From Streptomyces sp. SN-593 (GTDB taxonomy: Bacteria > Actinomycetota > Actinomycetes > Streptomycetales > Streptomycetaceae): DNA of 64,000 nucleotides. The DNA lies in the NCBI RefSeq assembly GCF_016756395.1, contig NZ_AP018365.1, positions 6,886,001 to 6,950,000 of the forward strand, in the 5' to 3' direction. Positions within the stretch are counted from its first letter, which is position 1. Each line of letters begins with the position of its first letter. The notes under the pieces are model-generated. The model made no database searches and was not told the origin of the DNA. It saw nothing but the letters and a program-made list of their open reading frames with translations. Positions 1-9,032 of this stretch are shown piece after piece. The translations under genes were made by a program, and so were the position numbers.

Positions 1-495
1 TGGGCCAACAAGGACGAGGTGGTGCTCGCCGCGCTGGAGCGCTACCGCAACGCCCACCTGGTCGACATCCCCGACACCGGCAGCCTGCGGGGCGACCTGG
101 TCGCCGTGCTCACCACCATGGGCGAGGCCCGCTCGGTGTTCTTCGCGATCGCCGCGGCCACCGCCTTCTCCGGGCTGCTGGTCGACACGGGGATGACCCC
201 CACCCAGGTGCGCGACAGGATCATGGGCGACAAGCGGCTCTCACGCATGCGCTCCGTCTACGAGCGGGCGCACGACCGCGGCGAGATCGACCTGGAGTCG
301 ATCCCCCCCGCCCTGCTCGCGATGCCCTTCGACCTGGTGCGGCACGACCTGGTCATGGACCTCAAGCCCCTGGAGCCCCGGCGGATCGAGTCGATCGTGG
401 ACGAGCTGTTCCTGCCGTTGGTCCGCCACTACGGCCGTGACGGGGGCGGGTCGTCTCCGGCCGGAGGGGCCCCGGGAGCCGCCGGAGTCGCCTGA
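1..495 (+). CDS. TetR-family transcriptional regulator, C-terminal part (5' end outside window)
   Basis: The frame is open from base 1 and begins with WANKDEVV, which matches the end of the TetR helix-turn-helix (the F/W-x-N/S-K-E/D-E-L/V stretch). The DNA-binding start is therefore off the left edge. The remaining ~164 residues are helical and resemble TetR ligand-binding domains; the AMPFDLVRHDLVM and VDELFLPLV stretches are typical of streptomycete members. The tail after about residue 145 is Gly/Ala/Pro-rich. It probably represses a neighbouring gene to the left that is not visible here. The family call is firm; the ligand is unknown. Confidence 0.85.
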   Translation, partial: WANKDEVVLAALERYRNAHLVDIPDTGSLRGDLVAVLTTMGEARSVFFAIAAATAFSGLLVDTGMTPTQVRDRIMGDKRLSRMRSVYERAHDRGEIDLESIPPALLAMPFDLVRHDLVMDLKPLEPRRIESIVDELFLPLVRHYGRDGGGSSPAGGAPGAAGVA

Positions 496-616
496 ACGGC
501 CGGGCCCGCCGGGGCGCCCCGGCGGGCCCGGGATATAGGGACGGCCGGAACCGCCCGGCGCAGGAGGGTGTGGCGGCGTGGCGGGCCGTGGACGGGCCCG
601 CCGAGGCGCGCCCGCC

Positions 617-1732
617 TCAGGGCGCCGCCGGCAGCAGCACCTCGAAGCGGCAGCCGCCCGGCACGTTGTGCACCGAGGCGCGGCCGTGGTGGGCCTCCAC
701 GATGCCGCGCACGATGGCCAGCCCGAGGCCCGCGCCGGCCGGAGGGGTGCGCGCCCCGGTGCCGCGCCACCCCGTGTCGAAGACCCGCGGCAGGTCGTCC
801 GGCGGGATGCCTCCGCATCCGTCGGTGACGGACAGCACCACGGAATGCGTGGCCTCGTCGCGTCGCGCCGAGACCGCCACGGTGCCGTCGGCGGGGGTGC
901 GGTGGATGGCGTTGGCGAGGAGGTTGGCCAGCACCCTGGTCATCTCCCGGCCGTCCACCTCGACGGGCACCTGGTCCACCCGGTCGCCGACCAGCCGGAC
1001 GCCGTGCTCGGCGGCGAGCGGGTCGGCGCCGGCGATCGCGTCCCCCACCAGGTCGTACACCGACACGCGGGCGGGCGTCAGCGCCAGTACCCCGGCCTGG
1101 ATGCGGGACAGCTCGAAGAGGTCGCCCACCATGCCGCTGAGCCGGTCCACCTCGGCGCGGATCTGCCGGTGGTAGCGCGCGGGATCCTGGGCTATGCCGT
1201 CCTCCAGCGCCTCCGTCATCGCCCGCAGCCCGGCCAGCGGGGTGCGCAGGTCGTGCGAGATCCACGCGACCAGGTCGCGCCGGGACGCCTCCAGGGCGCG
1301 CTCCCGCTCCCGGGAGGCGGCCAGCTTGGCGCTGGTGGCGGCCAGCTCCCGGCCCAGATCGGCGAGCTCGGCGGTGGGCGCCCCCGCGGGGGCGGCGAAC
1401 GGGCCGCCGTCGCCGAACGCCCGGGCCGCCTCGGTCAGCGCGCGGCTGCCCGCGACCACCCGGCGCCCCAGGATCAGGGAGACCGCGAGCGAGACGACGG
1501 CGGCCATCGCGCACACGGTGGTGACCACCCCGAGGTCGTGTTCGGAGAGGAACATCGCCCAGGCCACCGACAAGGTGCCCGCGAGCATCGCGCCGACGGT
1601 CACGACCGCGACCACGGCGAGCGACAGCGCGACCGAGCGGTTGCGCAGCAGCCGCAGCACCAGCGCGCCCAGCAGCCCGGCGGCCACGGCGCCCATCGCC
1701 GCGTACGCGGCGATCAGCAGCAGGTCACGCAT
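617..1732 (-). CDS. Sensor histidine kinase of a two-component system
   Basis: Membrane histidine kinase of about 371 residues. Three hydrophobic segments lie at about 3-28, 33-60 and 68-89, then a linker and a DHp/catalytic core. The H-box WISHDLRTPL places the phospho-accepting His near residue 160. The N-box (VLANLLANAIHRT) is near 267-279, the G1 box DGCGGI near 304-309 and the G2 box GAGLGLAIV near 333. I chose the ATG at 1732, which overlaps the regulator's stop and has GGAGG about six bases upstream; an in-frame ATG at 1750 has no better site. It sits directly downstream of the response regulator and is presumably co-transcribed with it. The signal sensed is unknown. Confidence 0.9.
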   Translation of the reverse strand: MRDLLLIAAYAAMGAVAAGLLGALVLRLLRNRSVALSLAVVAVVTVGAMLAGTLSVAWAMFLSEHDLGVVTTVCAMAAVVSLAVSLILGRRVVAGSRALTEAARAFGDGGPFAAPAGAPTAELADLGRELAATSAKLAASRERERALEASRRDLVAWISHDLRTPLAGLRAMTEALEDGIAQDPARYHRQIRAEVDRLSGMVGDLFELSRIQAGVLALTPARVSVYDLVGDAIAGADPLAAEHGVRLVGDRVDQVPVEVDGREMTRVLANLLANAIHRTPADGTVAVSARRDEATHSVVLSVTDGCGGIPPDDLPRVFDTGWRGTGARTPPAGAGLGLAIVRGIVEAHHGRASVHNVPGGCRFEVLLPAAP

Positions 1733-2537
1733 CGCGCACCTCCGCCTCACTGGCCGCCGTCCCCGGGCGCGCCTCCCCGGCGGTACCGCCCGCCGGCCGA
1801 TCCGGTTCCGGTTCCGGCGGGTCGAAGCGGTAGCCCACCCCCCAGACAGTGCTGATCAGGCGGGGCCGGGCCGGGTCGTCCTCGACCTTCTCGCGCAGCC
1901 GCCGCACGTGCACCGTGACGGTCGACAGGTCACCGAACTCCCAGCCCCACACGCGGCGCATCAGCTCCTCGCGGCCCAGCACCCGGCCGGGGTGCCGCAG
2001 GAAGAAGGCGAGCAGGTCGAACTCGCGGATGGTCAGCGCCAGTTCGACGTCCCCGCTCAGTGCGCGGCGGGCCGCCGGGTCGAGCGCGAGCGTCCCCGAC
2101 CGCAGCCAGGGCCCGGCGGGCGGCGGGGTGCCAGCCCGGCGCAGCACCGCCTCCACCCGCAGCACCAGCTCGCGCGGGCTGAACGGCTTCGTCACGTAGT
2201 CGTCCGCGCCGACCTCCAGGCCGAGGATGCGGTCGTCCTCGTCGCCACGCGCGGTGAGCATCACCACCGGCAGCGGTCCGTCCTCGCGCAGCCGCCGGCA
2301 CACCTCCAGGCCGTCCATACCCGGCAGCATCAGGTCGAGCACCACCAGGTCCGGCCGGCTCGACGCGGCCCGGGCCACCGCCGACGGGCCGTCCGCGGCG
2401 CGCTCGACTGCGAATCCGGCCCGGTCCAGGTAGCCCGCGACGACCTCGGCGACGGTCGGGTCGTCGTCCACGACCAGGACCTGCCGCCGCGCTCCGTGCG
2501 GGGGAGCCGATGCGGCGGTCCCGGGTGCGTTGCTCAT
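1725..2537 (-). CDS. OmpR/PhoB-type response regulator
   Basis: About 270 residues in two domains. The N-terminal receiver has the acidic pair near 24-26, the phospho-acceptor Asp near 68 in VVLDLMLPGMDG, the Thr in MLTARGD and the conserved Lys in YVTKPFS. The C-terminal winged helix of OmpR type ends with the recognition-helix region VTVHVRRLREKVEDDP and the hairpin ISTVWGVGYRF. The start is taken at the ATG beginning MSNAPGT; a GTG a few codons upstream is possible. The 3' end overlaps the kinase start, the usual coupling for such pairs. Target genes cannot be read from the sequence. Confidence 0.92.
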   Translation of the reverse strand: MSNAPGTAASAPPHGARRQVLVVDDDPTVAEVVAGYLDRAGFAVERAADGPSAVARAASSRPDLVVLDLMLPGMDGLEVCRRLREDGPLPVVMLTARGDEDDRILGLEVGADDYVTKPFSPRELVLRVEAVLRRAGTPPPAGPWLRSGTLALDPAARRALSGDVELALTIREFDLLAFFLRHPGRVLGREELMRRVWGWEFGDLSTVTVHVRRLREKVEDDPARPRLISTVWGVGYRFDPPEPEPDRPAGGTAGEARPGTAASEAEVRDA

Positions 2538-3453
2538 GCTCACGAGTCTGACACCCGCCACTGACAGTGACCACGGCCGAGTGCCCCGGAGCCGCCTCCG
2601 TCCCCGTTTCGTAAGGACCGTGCCCCCCTCGTCGCGTCCCGTTCGCCGCCCGGGACGGCGCGGGCGTCCCCCTGCGCCTCGCCGCCGCCCACCGAAGGAC
2701 CGCCGTCGCCGCCCCCGCGCCCATGGAACGTCCCGGCGCCTCCGTCCTCCGCGGTTGCGGGACCCGGCAGCCGCGGACCCCGGCAGCCGCGGACCCCGGC
2801 AGCCGCGGGCCCGCGGCTCCGGGAGCCGCTATGCAGCGCGGGCGCCGCGGGACCCCGGCCGTTTCCGGGCGTGCGACCCGGGCCTGCGACCCGGGCGTCC
2901 AGTCCCTGCGTACCGCGCCTGCGGACGTCGCCGACGGCCGACCGGCGTATCTGCCGTATATCGACCGGTCACGGGAGTACGGGGAGCTGGGCTGTGACCG
3001 TCTGTGGGAACCCTGTGGCCGGGCGCGGGGGACGGGGAGTCCGGCGGGGCGCGGAGGAGGCATCGGCGGGCGGTCGCGGGTCGGGGCGAAAGGGGCCGGG
3101 CGGTGCCCGCCGGTGCGCCCGTCGAGGAAGGTCGAAGACAGGCGTGGGCGCCCCGCTGGCCTGCGGTTTCGCGGAGCGGCCGACCGGCGGCACGGCGGGG
3201 GAGCGGCCGCCGACCGCGCTCCCGGCGTGCCTGGGCGCGCCCGCGGCCGGGCGAAGCGGCGGCCCGGCCGCGGCCCGCCGGCGCCCCCGGGGTGCGGCGC
3301 CGGCGCGGACGCGGTGGCGGCCTGCGGGGTACGGCTCCGCATCGGTCTCGGTAGCACCGTTGACACCCCTGCGGGGGCATGACCTACTGACGGGACCGAA
3401 CTCGAAGTCGTCATGCGGGGTGCGGGCTCGGGGGCCCGCGGCAGGGGGTTGCG
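2538..3453. other. 916-base intergenic region without a convincing gene
   Basis: Very GC-rich DNA between the regulator and the rightward peptidase gene. Several frames stay open through it, but they are compositionally biased (Arg/Pro/Gly/Ala), have no ribosome binding site and no recognisable motif, so they look like high-GC artefacts. It contains a short tandem repeat (2761-2807) and, near 3359, a TTGACA-like box that could belong to a promoter for the gene at 3454. No RNA gene was recognised. Confidence 0.5.
2761..2807. repeat. Three tandem copies of a 15-16 bp unit
   Basis: The unit gaccccggcagccgcg is present three times in a row (the first copy one base shorter), within the intergenic region upstream of the two-component genes. 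It is most likely replication slippage in GC-rich DNA; no coding or regulatory meaning can be assigned. Confidence 0.6.
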
Positions 3454-4692
3454 GTGACGGAAGAGTGCTATCCGACGACGGCGGACATCACCCAGGGTGC
3501 ACGTCGTCTGACACTGAGGTACCACGGTCTGTGCCGGCTCGCCGAGGTCGGCCGGTCACGGGCGGGTCGACCGCTCCTGCTCCTGACGGTGGGTCAGGGA
3601 CCGCGCAACGTCCTCGTGGTGGCCGGCCCGCACGCCAACGAGGCCGCGGTCGGCGGCGCCACCGTCCTGCGGCTGGCCGAGCGGATCGCCGAGACCTGCC
3701 AGGCGGGCGACGGCGACGGCAGCACCTGGCACTTCCTGCTGTGCATCGACCCGGACGGGGCGGCGCTCAACGAGCCCTGGCTGGCCGGGCCGTACACCCT
3801 GCGCCGGCACTACGAGCACTTCTTCCGGCCGTGCGCCGCCGAGCAGCCGGAGTGGCTGCCGCCCGACGGCGCGGTGCGTGCCGCGACACTTCCCGAGACC
3901 CGCACCCTGGTCGAACTCCTCGACCGGCTCCGGCCGGTGCTCCAGTGCTCGCTGCACGGCATCGACGTCGGCGGCAGCTTCGTGCAACTGACCCGGGACG
4001 TCCCCGGTGTGGCCGAGCGGATCGGCAAGTCCGCGGCCGAACTCGACATCCCGCTGGAGAGCGGCTCCTCCGACGCCTTCCAGTGGCCCAGCCCCGGCGC
4101 AGGCGTCTACGTCATGCCGCCGGCCTCCGACCCCGCCGCTGGCGACGGCGCGCACTCCACCTGGGCGCACGCCGAGCGGTACGACGGGGTCACCGCCATC
4201 GTCGAGGTGCCGATGTGGGCCTGCGACCGCGCCGCCGACACCACACCGCACCCCGACGCGGACCGCGCCCTGCGCGTGGCCGGGGCCGCGCTGCGCCGCG
4301 ATCTGCCCACCGTGGCGGGGCTGCTGGACCGGATCGATCCCCGACTCATCGGTGCGGACAGCCCGATGCTCCGCACCGTACGCGAACTCGTCGGCATCGG
4401 ACCGCAGTTGAGTGCCGAGTGGGACCCCGCGGTGCGGCCGGCGGGTGCGGGCGGGCTGCCGGAGATGACCACCGCGCGCGTGACCAGCATCGAGGTCTAC
4501 GCCCAGCGCATCCCGCTGCGCGCCGCCGCGATGCTGCGCCGGATCGCCGCGCTGCCCGCCGTGACCCGCCTGGTCGACTCCTGGTGCGACGCGTACGAAG
4601 CCGCCTACCACCCGCGCTGGGTGCCGGTCGCCGACCAGGTCGAACAGCAGGCGCGCAGCGTGATGGCCGTCTACCAGGAACTGGTCTCGTGA
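3454..4692 (+). CDS. M14-like zinc carboxypeptidase family protein
   Basis: 412 residues, GTG start with a purine-rich site (AGGGGGTTGCG) just upstream. The metal motif is visible as GPHANEAAVGG (H60, E63; the family pattern is H-x-x-E), with a second His at about 168 in SLHGIDVGG and a Glu at about 251 in AIVEVPMW at the place of the catalytic Glu. The opening GRPLLLLTVGQGPRNVLVVAGPHANE is typical of the fold, in which a strand runs into the zinc site. No signal peptide is seen, so it is probably cytoplasmic and may trim a peptide-like small molecule. The substrate is unknown. It stands alone between two intergenic gaps. Confidence 0.75.
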   Translation: MTEECYPTTADITQGARRLTLRYHGLCRLAEVGRSRAGRPLLLLTVGQGPRNVLVVAGPHANEAAVGGATVLRLAERIAETCQAGDGDGSTWHFLLCIDPDGAALNEPWLAGPYTLRRHYEHFFRPCAAEQPEWLPPDGAVRAATLPETRTLVELLDRLRPVLQCSLHGIDVGGSFVQLTRDVPGVAERIGKSAAELDIPLESGSSDAFQWPSPGAGVYVMPPASDPAAGDGAHSTWAHAERYDGVTAIVEVPMWACDRAADTTPHPDADRALRVAGAALRRDLPTVAGLLDRIDPRLIGADSPMLRTVRELVGIGPQLSAEWDPAVRPAGAGGLPEMTTARVTSIEVYAQRIPLRAAAMLRRIAALPAVTRLVDSWCDAYEAAYHPRWVPVADQVEQQARSVMAVYQELVS

Positions 4693-4810
4693 GCGCGCGC
4701 GGCTGACGCGGCCACGGTTCCACCGTCACCCGTTCGGAGTAGTCCGCCGCCCGCCCGGCCCCCTCTGCGGCGAGCATGGACGGGAGGGGGCGGCCGCGGA
4801 GCGGAGGCAG

Positions 4811-5083
4811 GTGAGCGCGATGAGTGCCGACAGGGCCGACAAGGCCACCGGTCGCCGGTGGCAGGACGTGCTGACGCCGCGCCGCATCATCGCGCTGGTG
4901 CTCGCCGCGCTCGCGCTCGTGTTCATCTTCGAGAACACCCGGCAGGTGCGGATCCGGCTGATCGTGCCCGAGGTGACGATGCCGCTGTGGGCGGCGCTGC
5001 TGATCACGTTCGTCGCCGGCCTGCTGTGCGGGTTGTTCGCCGCGTGGAGCGGGCGGCGCAGCCGGCGGCGCGCCAGGCGGTGA
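4811..5083 (+). CDS. LapA-domain (DUF1049-like) small membrane protein
   Basis: 90 residues. A basic N-terminus is followed by a first membrane helix (about 27-41, IIALVLAALALVFIFENT), the typical link NTRQVRIRLIVPEV and a second helix (about 57-79, WAALLITFVAGLLCGLFAAW), ending in an Arg-rich tail. This two-helix layout with the N-T-x-x-V-x-I/L signature is that of LapA-domain proteins, whose role in actinobacteria is not well defined. The start is GTG 4811 (GGAGG just upstream) or ATG 4820; they differ by three residues. Confidence 0.8.
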   Translation: MSAMSADRADKATGRRWQDVLTPRRIIALVLAALALVFIFENTRQVRIRLIVPEVTMPLWAALLITFVAGLLCGLFAAWSGRRSRRRARR

Positions 5084-5192
5084 GACCGCGCTGCGTGCGC
5101 CCCGTGGTCGCGTTGCCCCGGTGCGGCCGGGCCGCCGGACGCCGGGTGGCAGGGCGGTCGGACGCCGGACGGCAGGGTGGTCGGGCGGGCCG

Positions 5193-5672
5193 TCAGGCGG
5201 TGAGCGGCTTGCCCATGTGCACGCTCAGCTCCTCGTACCGGTAGTGGCCGAACTTGCCCACCGGCAGGTACCCGCAGGACGTGTAGAGCGCGATCGCCTC
5301 GGGCTGCTTCTGCCCGGTCTCCAGCACCATCCGGGTCCGGCCGGCGGCGGCCGCGGTGGCCTCCAGCTCGGCCAGCAGCGCCCGGGCGTGGCCCGACCCG
5401 CGCGCCTCGCGCACCACGAACATCCGCTTGATCTCCGCGTCACCGGCCTCGAACCCCTCGGACGCGGCGTCCTGCGCCCTCCAGCCTCCGCTGGCCACCG
5501 GCTTGCCGTCGGCGTCGTACCCCAGCAGGTACAGCCCGCGCGGCGGGTCGAAGTGGTCGGCGGCCATGTGTGTGGCGTCCCCGTCGCCGTACCGCTCCGC
5601 GTACTCCAACTGCACCAGGTCGTTCAGACGTATGGCGTCCGGGTGGTCGAAGCGGGTCTTCCTGATCTCCAT
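5193..5672 (-). CDS. GNAT-family N-acetyltransferase
   Basis: 159 residues, one GNAT domain. The acetyl-CoA binding loop is ARGSGHARALLAELE (Q/R-x-x-G-x-G/A pattern), preceded by the strand AEIKRMFVVRE and followed by TRMVLETGQKQPEAIALYTSCGYLPV, the usual region where the C-terminal strand and the Tyr general-acid region lie. It probably acetylates an amine on a small molecule or peptide using acetyl-CoA. The gene is leftward and alone; the substrate cannot be inferred. The start ATG is clear. Confidence 0.85.
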   Translation of the reverse strand: MEIRKTRFDHPDAIRLNDLVQLEYAERYGDGDATHMAADHFDPPRGLYLLGYDADGKPVASGGWRAQDAASEGFEAGDAEIKRMFVVREARGSGHARALLAELEATAAAAGRTRMVLETGQKQPEAIALYTSCGYLPVGKFGHYRYEELSVHMGKPLTA

Positions 5673-5843
5673 CCGGCCATCGTAAGCGGACCCTCCGACA
5701 GGTCGGAAAGCCCGGTCCGGTGCTTACGGCGGAGGGCGGACGGGGCCTGGCGGACGGCGGACGGCGGAGAGCCGACGGAGGCCGGGACCCCGGGCGCGGG
5801 AAAGGCGTGGAAGCCGGGAGCGGGCCGGTGGGATGCTGGTGGC

Positions 5844-6611
5844 GTGAGGCGAAACACCGAGGGGATGCCGCGGGTCCGTGTGCGCATCGCCCCTGAACTG
5901 CGCGTCTTCGTGGCCGCTGAGCACCGTGGGGACACCGCGGACGTGGCGACGGACGGGACGTCCTCGCTCGGGCACGTGGTCGAGTCCCTCGGCATCCCGC
6001 TCACCGAGGTGGGAGCGCTGCGGGCCGGCGGCCGGGAGGTGCCCGCCGCGCACGTGCCCGCGGCCGGCGAGGAGGTCGCCGTCGAGGCGGTGCGGCGACC
6101 GCAGCGGGTCCCCGGCCCGCCGCCGGCGTTCCTCCTCGACGTCCACCTGGGCACCCTGGCGCGGCGGTTGCGGCTGCTCGGCGTCGACGCCGCGTACGAG
6201 AACGAGGACATCGGCGACCCCGCGCTCGCCCGCTGGTCCGCCCGGGAGCGGCGCGTGCTGCTCTCCCGTGACCGGGGCCTGCTGCGCCGCCGCGAGATCT
6301 TCGCCGGCGGGTACGTCTACAGCGACCGCCCCGAGGACCAACTGCGCGACGTGCTCGGGCGGTTCGCGCCGCCGCTGGCACCCTGGACCCGGTGCGTGGC
6401 CTGCAACGGCGCGCTGGCCGCCGCGGACAAGGACACCGTCAGCGACCGCCTCCGCGACGGCACCCGGAAGTCCTACGACGTCTTCGCCCGCTGCACCGCC
6501 TGCGAGCGCGTCTACTGGAAGGGCGCGCACCACGCCCACCTGGAAGCGGTCGTGGCCCAGGCGCTGCGGGAGTACGGCCCCGCGCCGGCCGCCCCCGGTC
6601 CGACCGTCTGA
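5844..6611 (+). CDS. Mut7-C RNase-domain protein with N-terminal ubiquitin-like domain
   Basis: About 255 residues. Residues about 8-90 (RVRIAPELRVFVA to EEVAVEAVRRP) look like the beta-grasp Mut7-C ubiquitin-like domain. Residues about 95-240 form the Mut7-C RNase domain: FLLDVHLGTLARRLRLLGVDA, then LLSRDRGLLRR with PIN-type acidic residues, and a zinc ribbon C-x2-C (CVACNG) with C-x2-C (CTACERVYWKG). Proteins of this type are common in actinobacteria and are predicted RNA-cleaving enzymes; activity here is inferred. The start is GTG 5844 or ATG 5865 (seven residues shorter); the GAGGGG motif touches the ATG, so the GTG is slightly preferred. Confidence 0.8.
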   Translation: MRRNTEGMPRVRVRIAPELRVFVAAEHRGDTADVATDGTSSLGHVVESLGIPLTEVGALRAGGREVPAAHVPAAGEEVAVEAVRRPQRVPGPPPAFLLDVHLGTLARRLRLLGVDAAYENEDIGDPALARWSARERRVLLSRDRGLLRRREIFAGGYVYSDRPEDQLRDVLGRFAPPLAPWTRCVACNGALAAADKDTVSDRLRDGTRKSYDVFARCTACERVYWKGAHHAHLEAVVAQALREYGPAPAAPGPTV

Positions 6612-6807
6612 GCCGGTCCGGACCGGGCGGCCGCGCCTCGCCCCGCCCCGCCCCACGCGCGGTGTCCGCGGTCGCGGGGGTCGCGGGGCGGGTCAGGGCG
6701 CGGGCGGAACCCGTCGCGGGCGGAACCGGCGGTCAGGCGCCGACGCGTGCGCGCCAGGCGAGGAACGGCACCGCGGGCGACCTGTCGTCGAGGTACCGCC
6801 ACGGCAT

Positions 6808-7728
6808 CTAGGTGGGGAGCTTGCGGACCATCCGGAACATGGCCCGGGCGGCCGCGTCCTCGCCGGCCAGCGCGAACGCCAGCGCGAAGGTGTTGACGCC
6901 CACCGCCCAGTCCCCGCGCCGGACGAACGCCGGGTGGTGCACCGAGCGCGCGCCCGCCTCGTGCAGGGCGCGCACCGTCTCCGGGGCGTGCAGGAGGGTG
7001 GAGTCGGGGTCGCCGCCGGCCTCCTTCCAGTCCTCCAGGTGGGCCTGCGCGACGAGTTGCCCGAGGCCGCTTCCCTCGGGCGCGGAGAGCGCCGCCTCCC
7101 GCGCGAAGGCGTGCATCCGCTCCTGCGACCCGCCCCACTTGGCGCAGAGCTGCTGGAGGTGCTGGCGGTGCGCGGCCACATGGCCCGGCGCCCGGCGGCC
7201 GACCTCCTCGAAGCGCCGCTCGGCCTCCTCCTGCCCGACCTGGAGCGCGCGCCCGCTGACCTGGAGGAAGTACCACGGCGCCGCCCACGACGGCTCGCGC
7301 CCGGCCACCTCGTACAACCGCTCCTCGGCGGCCGTCAGCCGCTCCCGGAAGAGCTTCTCCTGTTCCCCGGAGCCGGCGGTGCCCCGGTTGCGCGCCTGAT
7401 AGGCCCACTCCACGTGCCGGGCGCCGCAGACCAGCAGCGCCAGCGTGTCGCCGGGGTCGGCGGCGACCACCTCGGCGGTCCACTGCTCGACGCGGGCGAT
7501 GTCCTGCACGCCCTCGACCAGGAACGTCAGGTCCTCGTGGCCGTCGGCCGCCTCCAGGTGGCCGCGGACCTCCGGCCAGCGCGTGGCGCCGCCGTGGGCG
7601 GCCTCCCGCATCGCGGCCAGCCGCGGATCGCCGAACGAGCGGTCCACGGCCGGGTTGCCGCCCCTGCGCCGCAGCGCGTAGGCGTGCCCCTCCGGCTGGC
7701 GTACCTGCAACAGTCTCCGCCAGGCCAT
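6808..7728 (-). CDS. Conserved-type helical protein of unknown function
   Basis: 306 residues, rich in Ala, Glu and Arg and predicted almost entirely alpha-helical. Spaced A-x-x-x-L/W patterns (EQWTAEVVAADPGDTLALLV, LYEVAGREPSWAAPWYF, EVGRRAPGHVAAHRQHL) read like degenerate TPR-like helical hairpins. No signal peptide, membrane segment or catalytic motif is seen. It starts with MAWRRLLQVRQPEG. It is leftward, 163 bases downstream of the deacetylase-like gene on the same strand, so the two could share a transcript. No function is offered. Confidence 0.7.
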   Translation of the reverse strand: MAWRRLLQVRQPEGHAYALRRRGGNPAVDRSFGDPRLAAMREAAHGGATRWPEVRGHLEAADGHEDLTFLVEGVQDIARVEQWTAEVVAADPGDTLALLVCGARHVEWAYQARNRGTAGSGEQEKLFRERLTAAEERLYEVAGREPSWAAPWYFLQVSGRALQVGQEEAERRFEEVGRRAPGHVAAHRQHLQQLCAKWGGSQERMHAFAREAALSAPEGSGLGQLVAQAHLEDWKEAGGDPDSTLLHAPETVRALHEAGARSVHHPAFVRRGDWAVGVNTFALAFALAGEDAAARAMFRMVRKLPT

Positions 7729-7891
7729 GTACCACCCCTCGGTGTGTGCTCCCGCCGCACCGGTCCGATCGTCCCGGCCATGCTCCCCGACGTCTGGATA
7801 CCACGCCCGTCGGACAGCGCCTCACGCGGTCCGTCGGCGCGGGCGGCGGGCGCGGCCGGGGCCCGGTAGGCGGCGGCCCGGCGCGCGGGGG

Positions 7892-8695
7892 TCACTTGTA
7901 GACCTTGCCCGCCTGCGGTGTGCCCGGCGCGAGGAGCTGCTTGACGGTGACGAAGGTGTAGCCGCGCGCCTGGAGCGTGGAGATGATCGGGGCGATCGAG
8001 GCGACCGTGCCGTTGTAGCCCTTGTTCGTCGGGTCGACCAGGTCGTGCAGCAGGATGATCCCGTCCGGCCTGGCCGACTTCAGTATCCGGGAGGCTATCA
8101 ACCGGGAGTCGGTGGTCCGGTAGTCCGCCCCGTTGGAGTTCCAGACCACCTCCGACATGCCGAGCTCCTTGACGATCTTGGTGACCTTGCCGCTGGTCCG
8201 GCCCTGCGGCGGGCGCAGCAGGGTGGGCGTCACTCCGGTGACCTGGCGCACCGCGTCCCGCCCCTCGGTGATCTCCTTGCGGATCTCCGACGAGCTGATC
8301 CTGGTGAGGATCTGGTGGCTCCAGGTGAGGGTCTCCACCTCGTGGCCCTGGGCGACCATGTCCCGGACCATCTGGGGGTGCTTCATCACGTGGTTCTTAC
8401 CGAGCGTGAAGAAGGTCGCGTGCACGTGGTACTTGCCGAGGATGCCGAGTATCTGCGGGGTGCGCACGCTCGGCCCGGCGTCGAAGGTGATCGCGATGCA
8501 CTTGGCCTTGCGGCAGTCCACGGTGCCCTTCGCGTCGGTCGCGAACGCGGCGGGGCCGGCCGCCGCCTCGTGCCTGCGCGCGGCGGCGGGGGACGTGCTG
8601 TCGTAGCCGTTGCACCCGGTCAGGGTGAAGGCCATGGTGGCGGCGGCCAGCAGTGTGGTCAGCGCGCGGGCTCGGCGCGCCGTCGTCGTGCGCAT
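7892..8695 (-). CDS. Polysaccharide deacetylase-like (NodB fold) lipoprotein with altered metal site
   Basis: 267 residues. The N-terminus is a lipoprotein signal: basic RR residues, hydrophobic core and lipobox LTGC, with Cys near 30. A NodB domain follows: motif 1 is ITFDAGPS, motif 2 is TLTWSHQIL, motif 3 is LRPPQGR, and motif 5 is IILLHD. In active family members motif 1 is TFDDGP and motif 2 is H-x3-H; here the metal Asp is Ala and the first His is Leu, so two of three usual zinc ligands are missing. It is therefore either a divergent enzyme or a wall-glycan binder. The ATG at 8695 has GGGGGAG six bases upstream. It is exported and membrane-anchored by inference. Confidence 0.8.
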   Translation of the reverse strand: MRTTTARRARALTTLLAAATMAFTLTGCNGYDSTSPAAARRHEAAAGPAAFATDAKGTVDCRKAKCIAITFDAGPSVRTPQILGILGKYHVHATFFTLGKNHVMKHPQMVRDMVAQGHEVETLTWSHQILTRISSSEIRKEITEGRDAVRQVTGVTPTLLRPPQGRTSGKVTKIVKELGMSEVVWNSNGADYRTTDSRLIASRILKSARPDGIILLHDLVDPTNKGYNGTVASIAPIISTLQARGYTFVTVKQLLAPGTPQAGKVYK

Positions 8696-9032
8696 GCGGA
8701 AGCTCCCCCTCGTGGCGTCGGAGGACCCGTTCGGGCGGGTCCGGCAGGAACTATACACAGAAGGTATACACCTGGTGTCTAGTGTCCCCGCCGCCCTGTG
8801 CGCACGCCGTCCCGCACAGCGTTCTCGCAGGATTCTCCCAGCTTCGCTCGAACGGCCATTCGGCGGCCCTGCCGCGAGCGCGCCCACCGTTCGCCCACCG
8901 TTCCGGCGCCGGTCGTCCGACGGCGCCGCCCGCCCTTCGTACGCGCGCGACGCGCGTTTCCGTTATCCGCCCACCGTCCCGGCCGTCTCCTGTCCGAACC
9001 GGCCGCGGGAAGCGTGAAGCGGGAGGAAGCCG
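8696..9032. promoter_or_regulatory. Divergent intergenic region with a possible leftward -10 box
   Basis: 337 bases between the leftward deacetylase-like gene and the rightward thaumatin-like gene. On the minus strand TATAGT (8755-8750) is a fair -10 about 55 bases upstream of the deacetylase start, and it overlaps an inverted repeat TATAC/GTATA (8752-8756, 8764-8768) that could bind a regulator. No good -35 is visible. Nothing else is recognised. Confidence 0.3.

Noticed and set aside
429..1750. Long open frames on both strands across the kinase gene
   Set aside because: Arg/Pro/Gly-rich translations without motifs; they are frame shadows of a well-supported histidine kinase in high-GC DNA.
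1930..3525. A 531-codon open frame on the minus strand through the intergenic region and regulator
   Set aside because: Compositionally biased, overlaps the regulator in the wrong frame, no ribosome site; not a gene.
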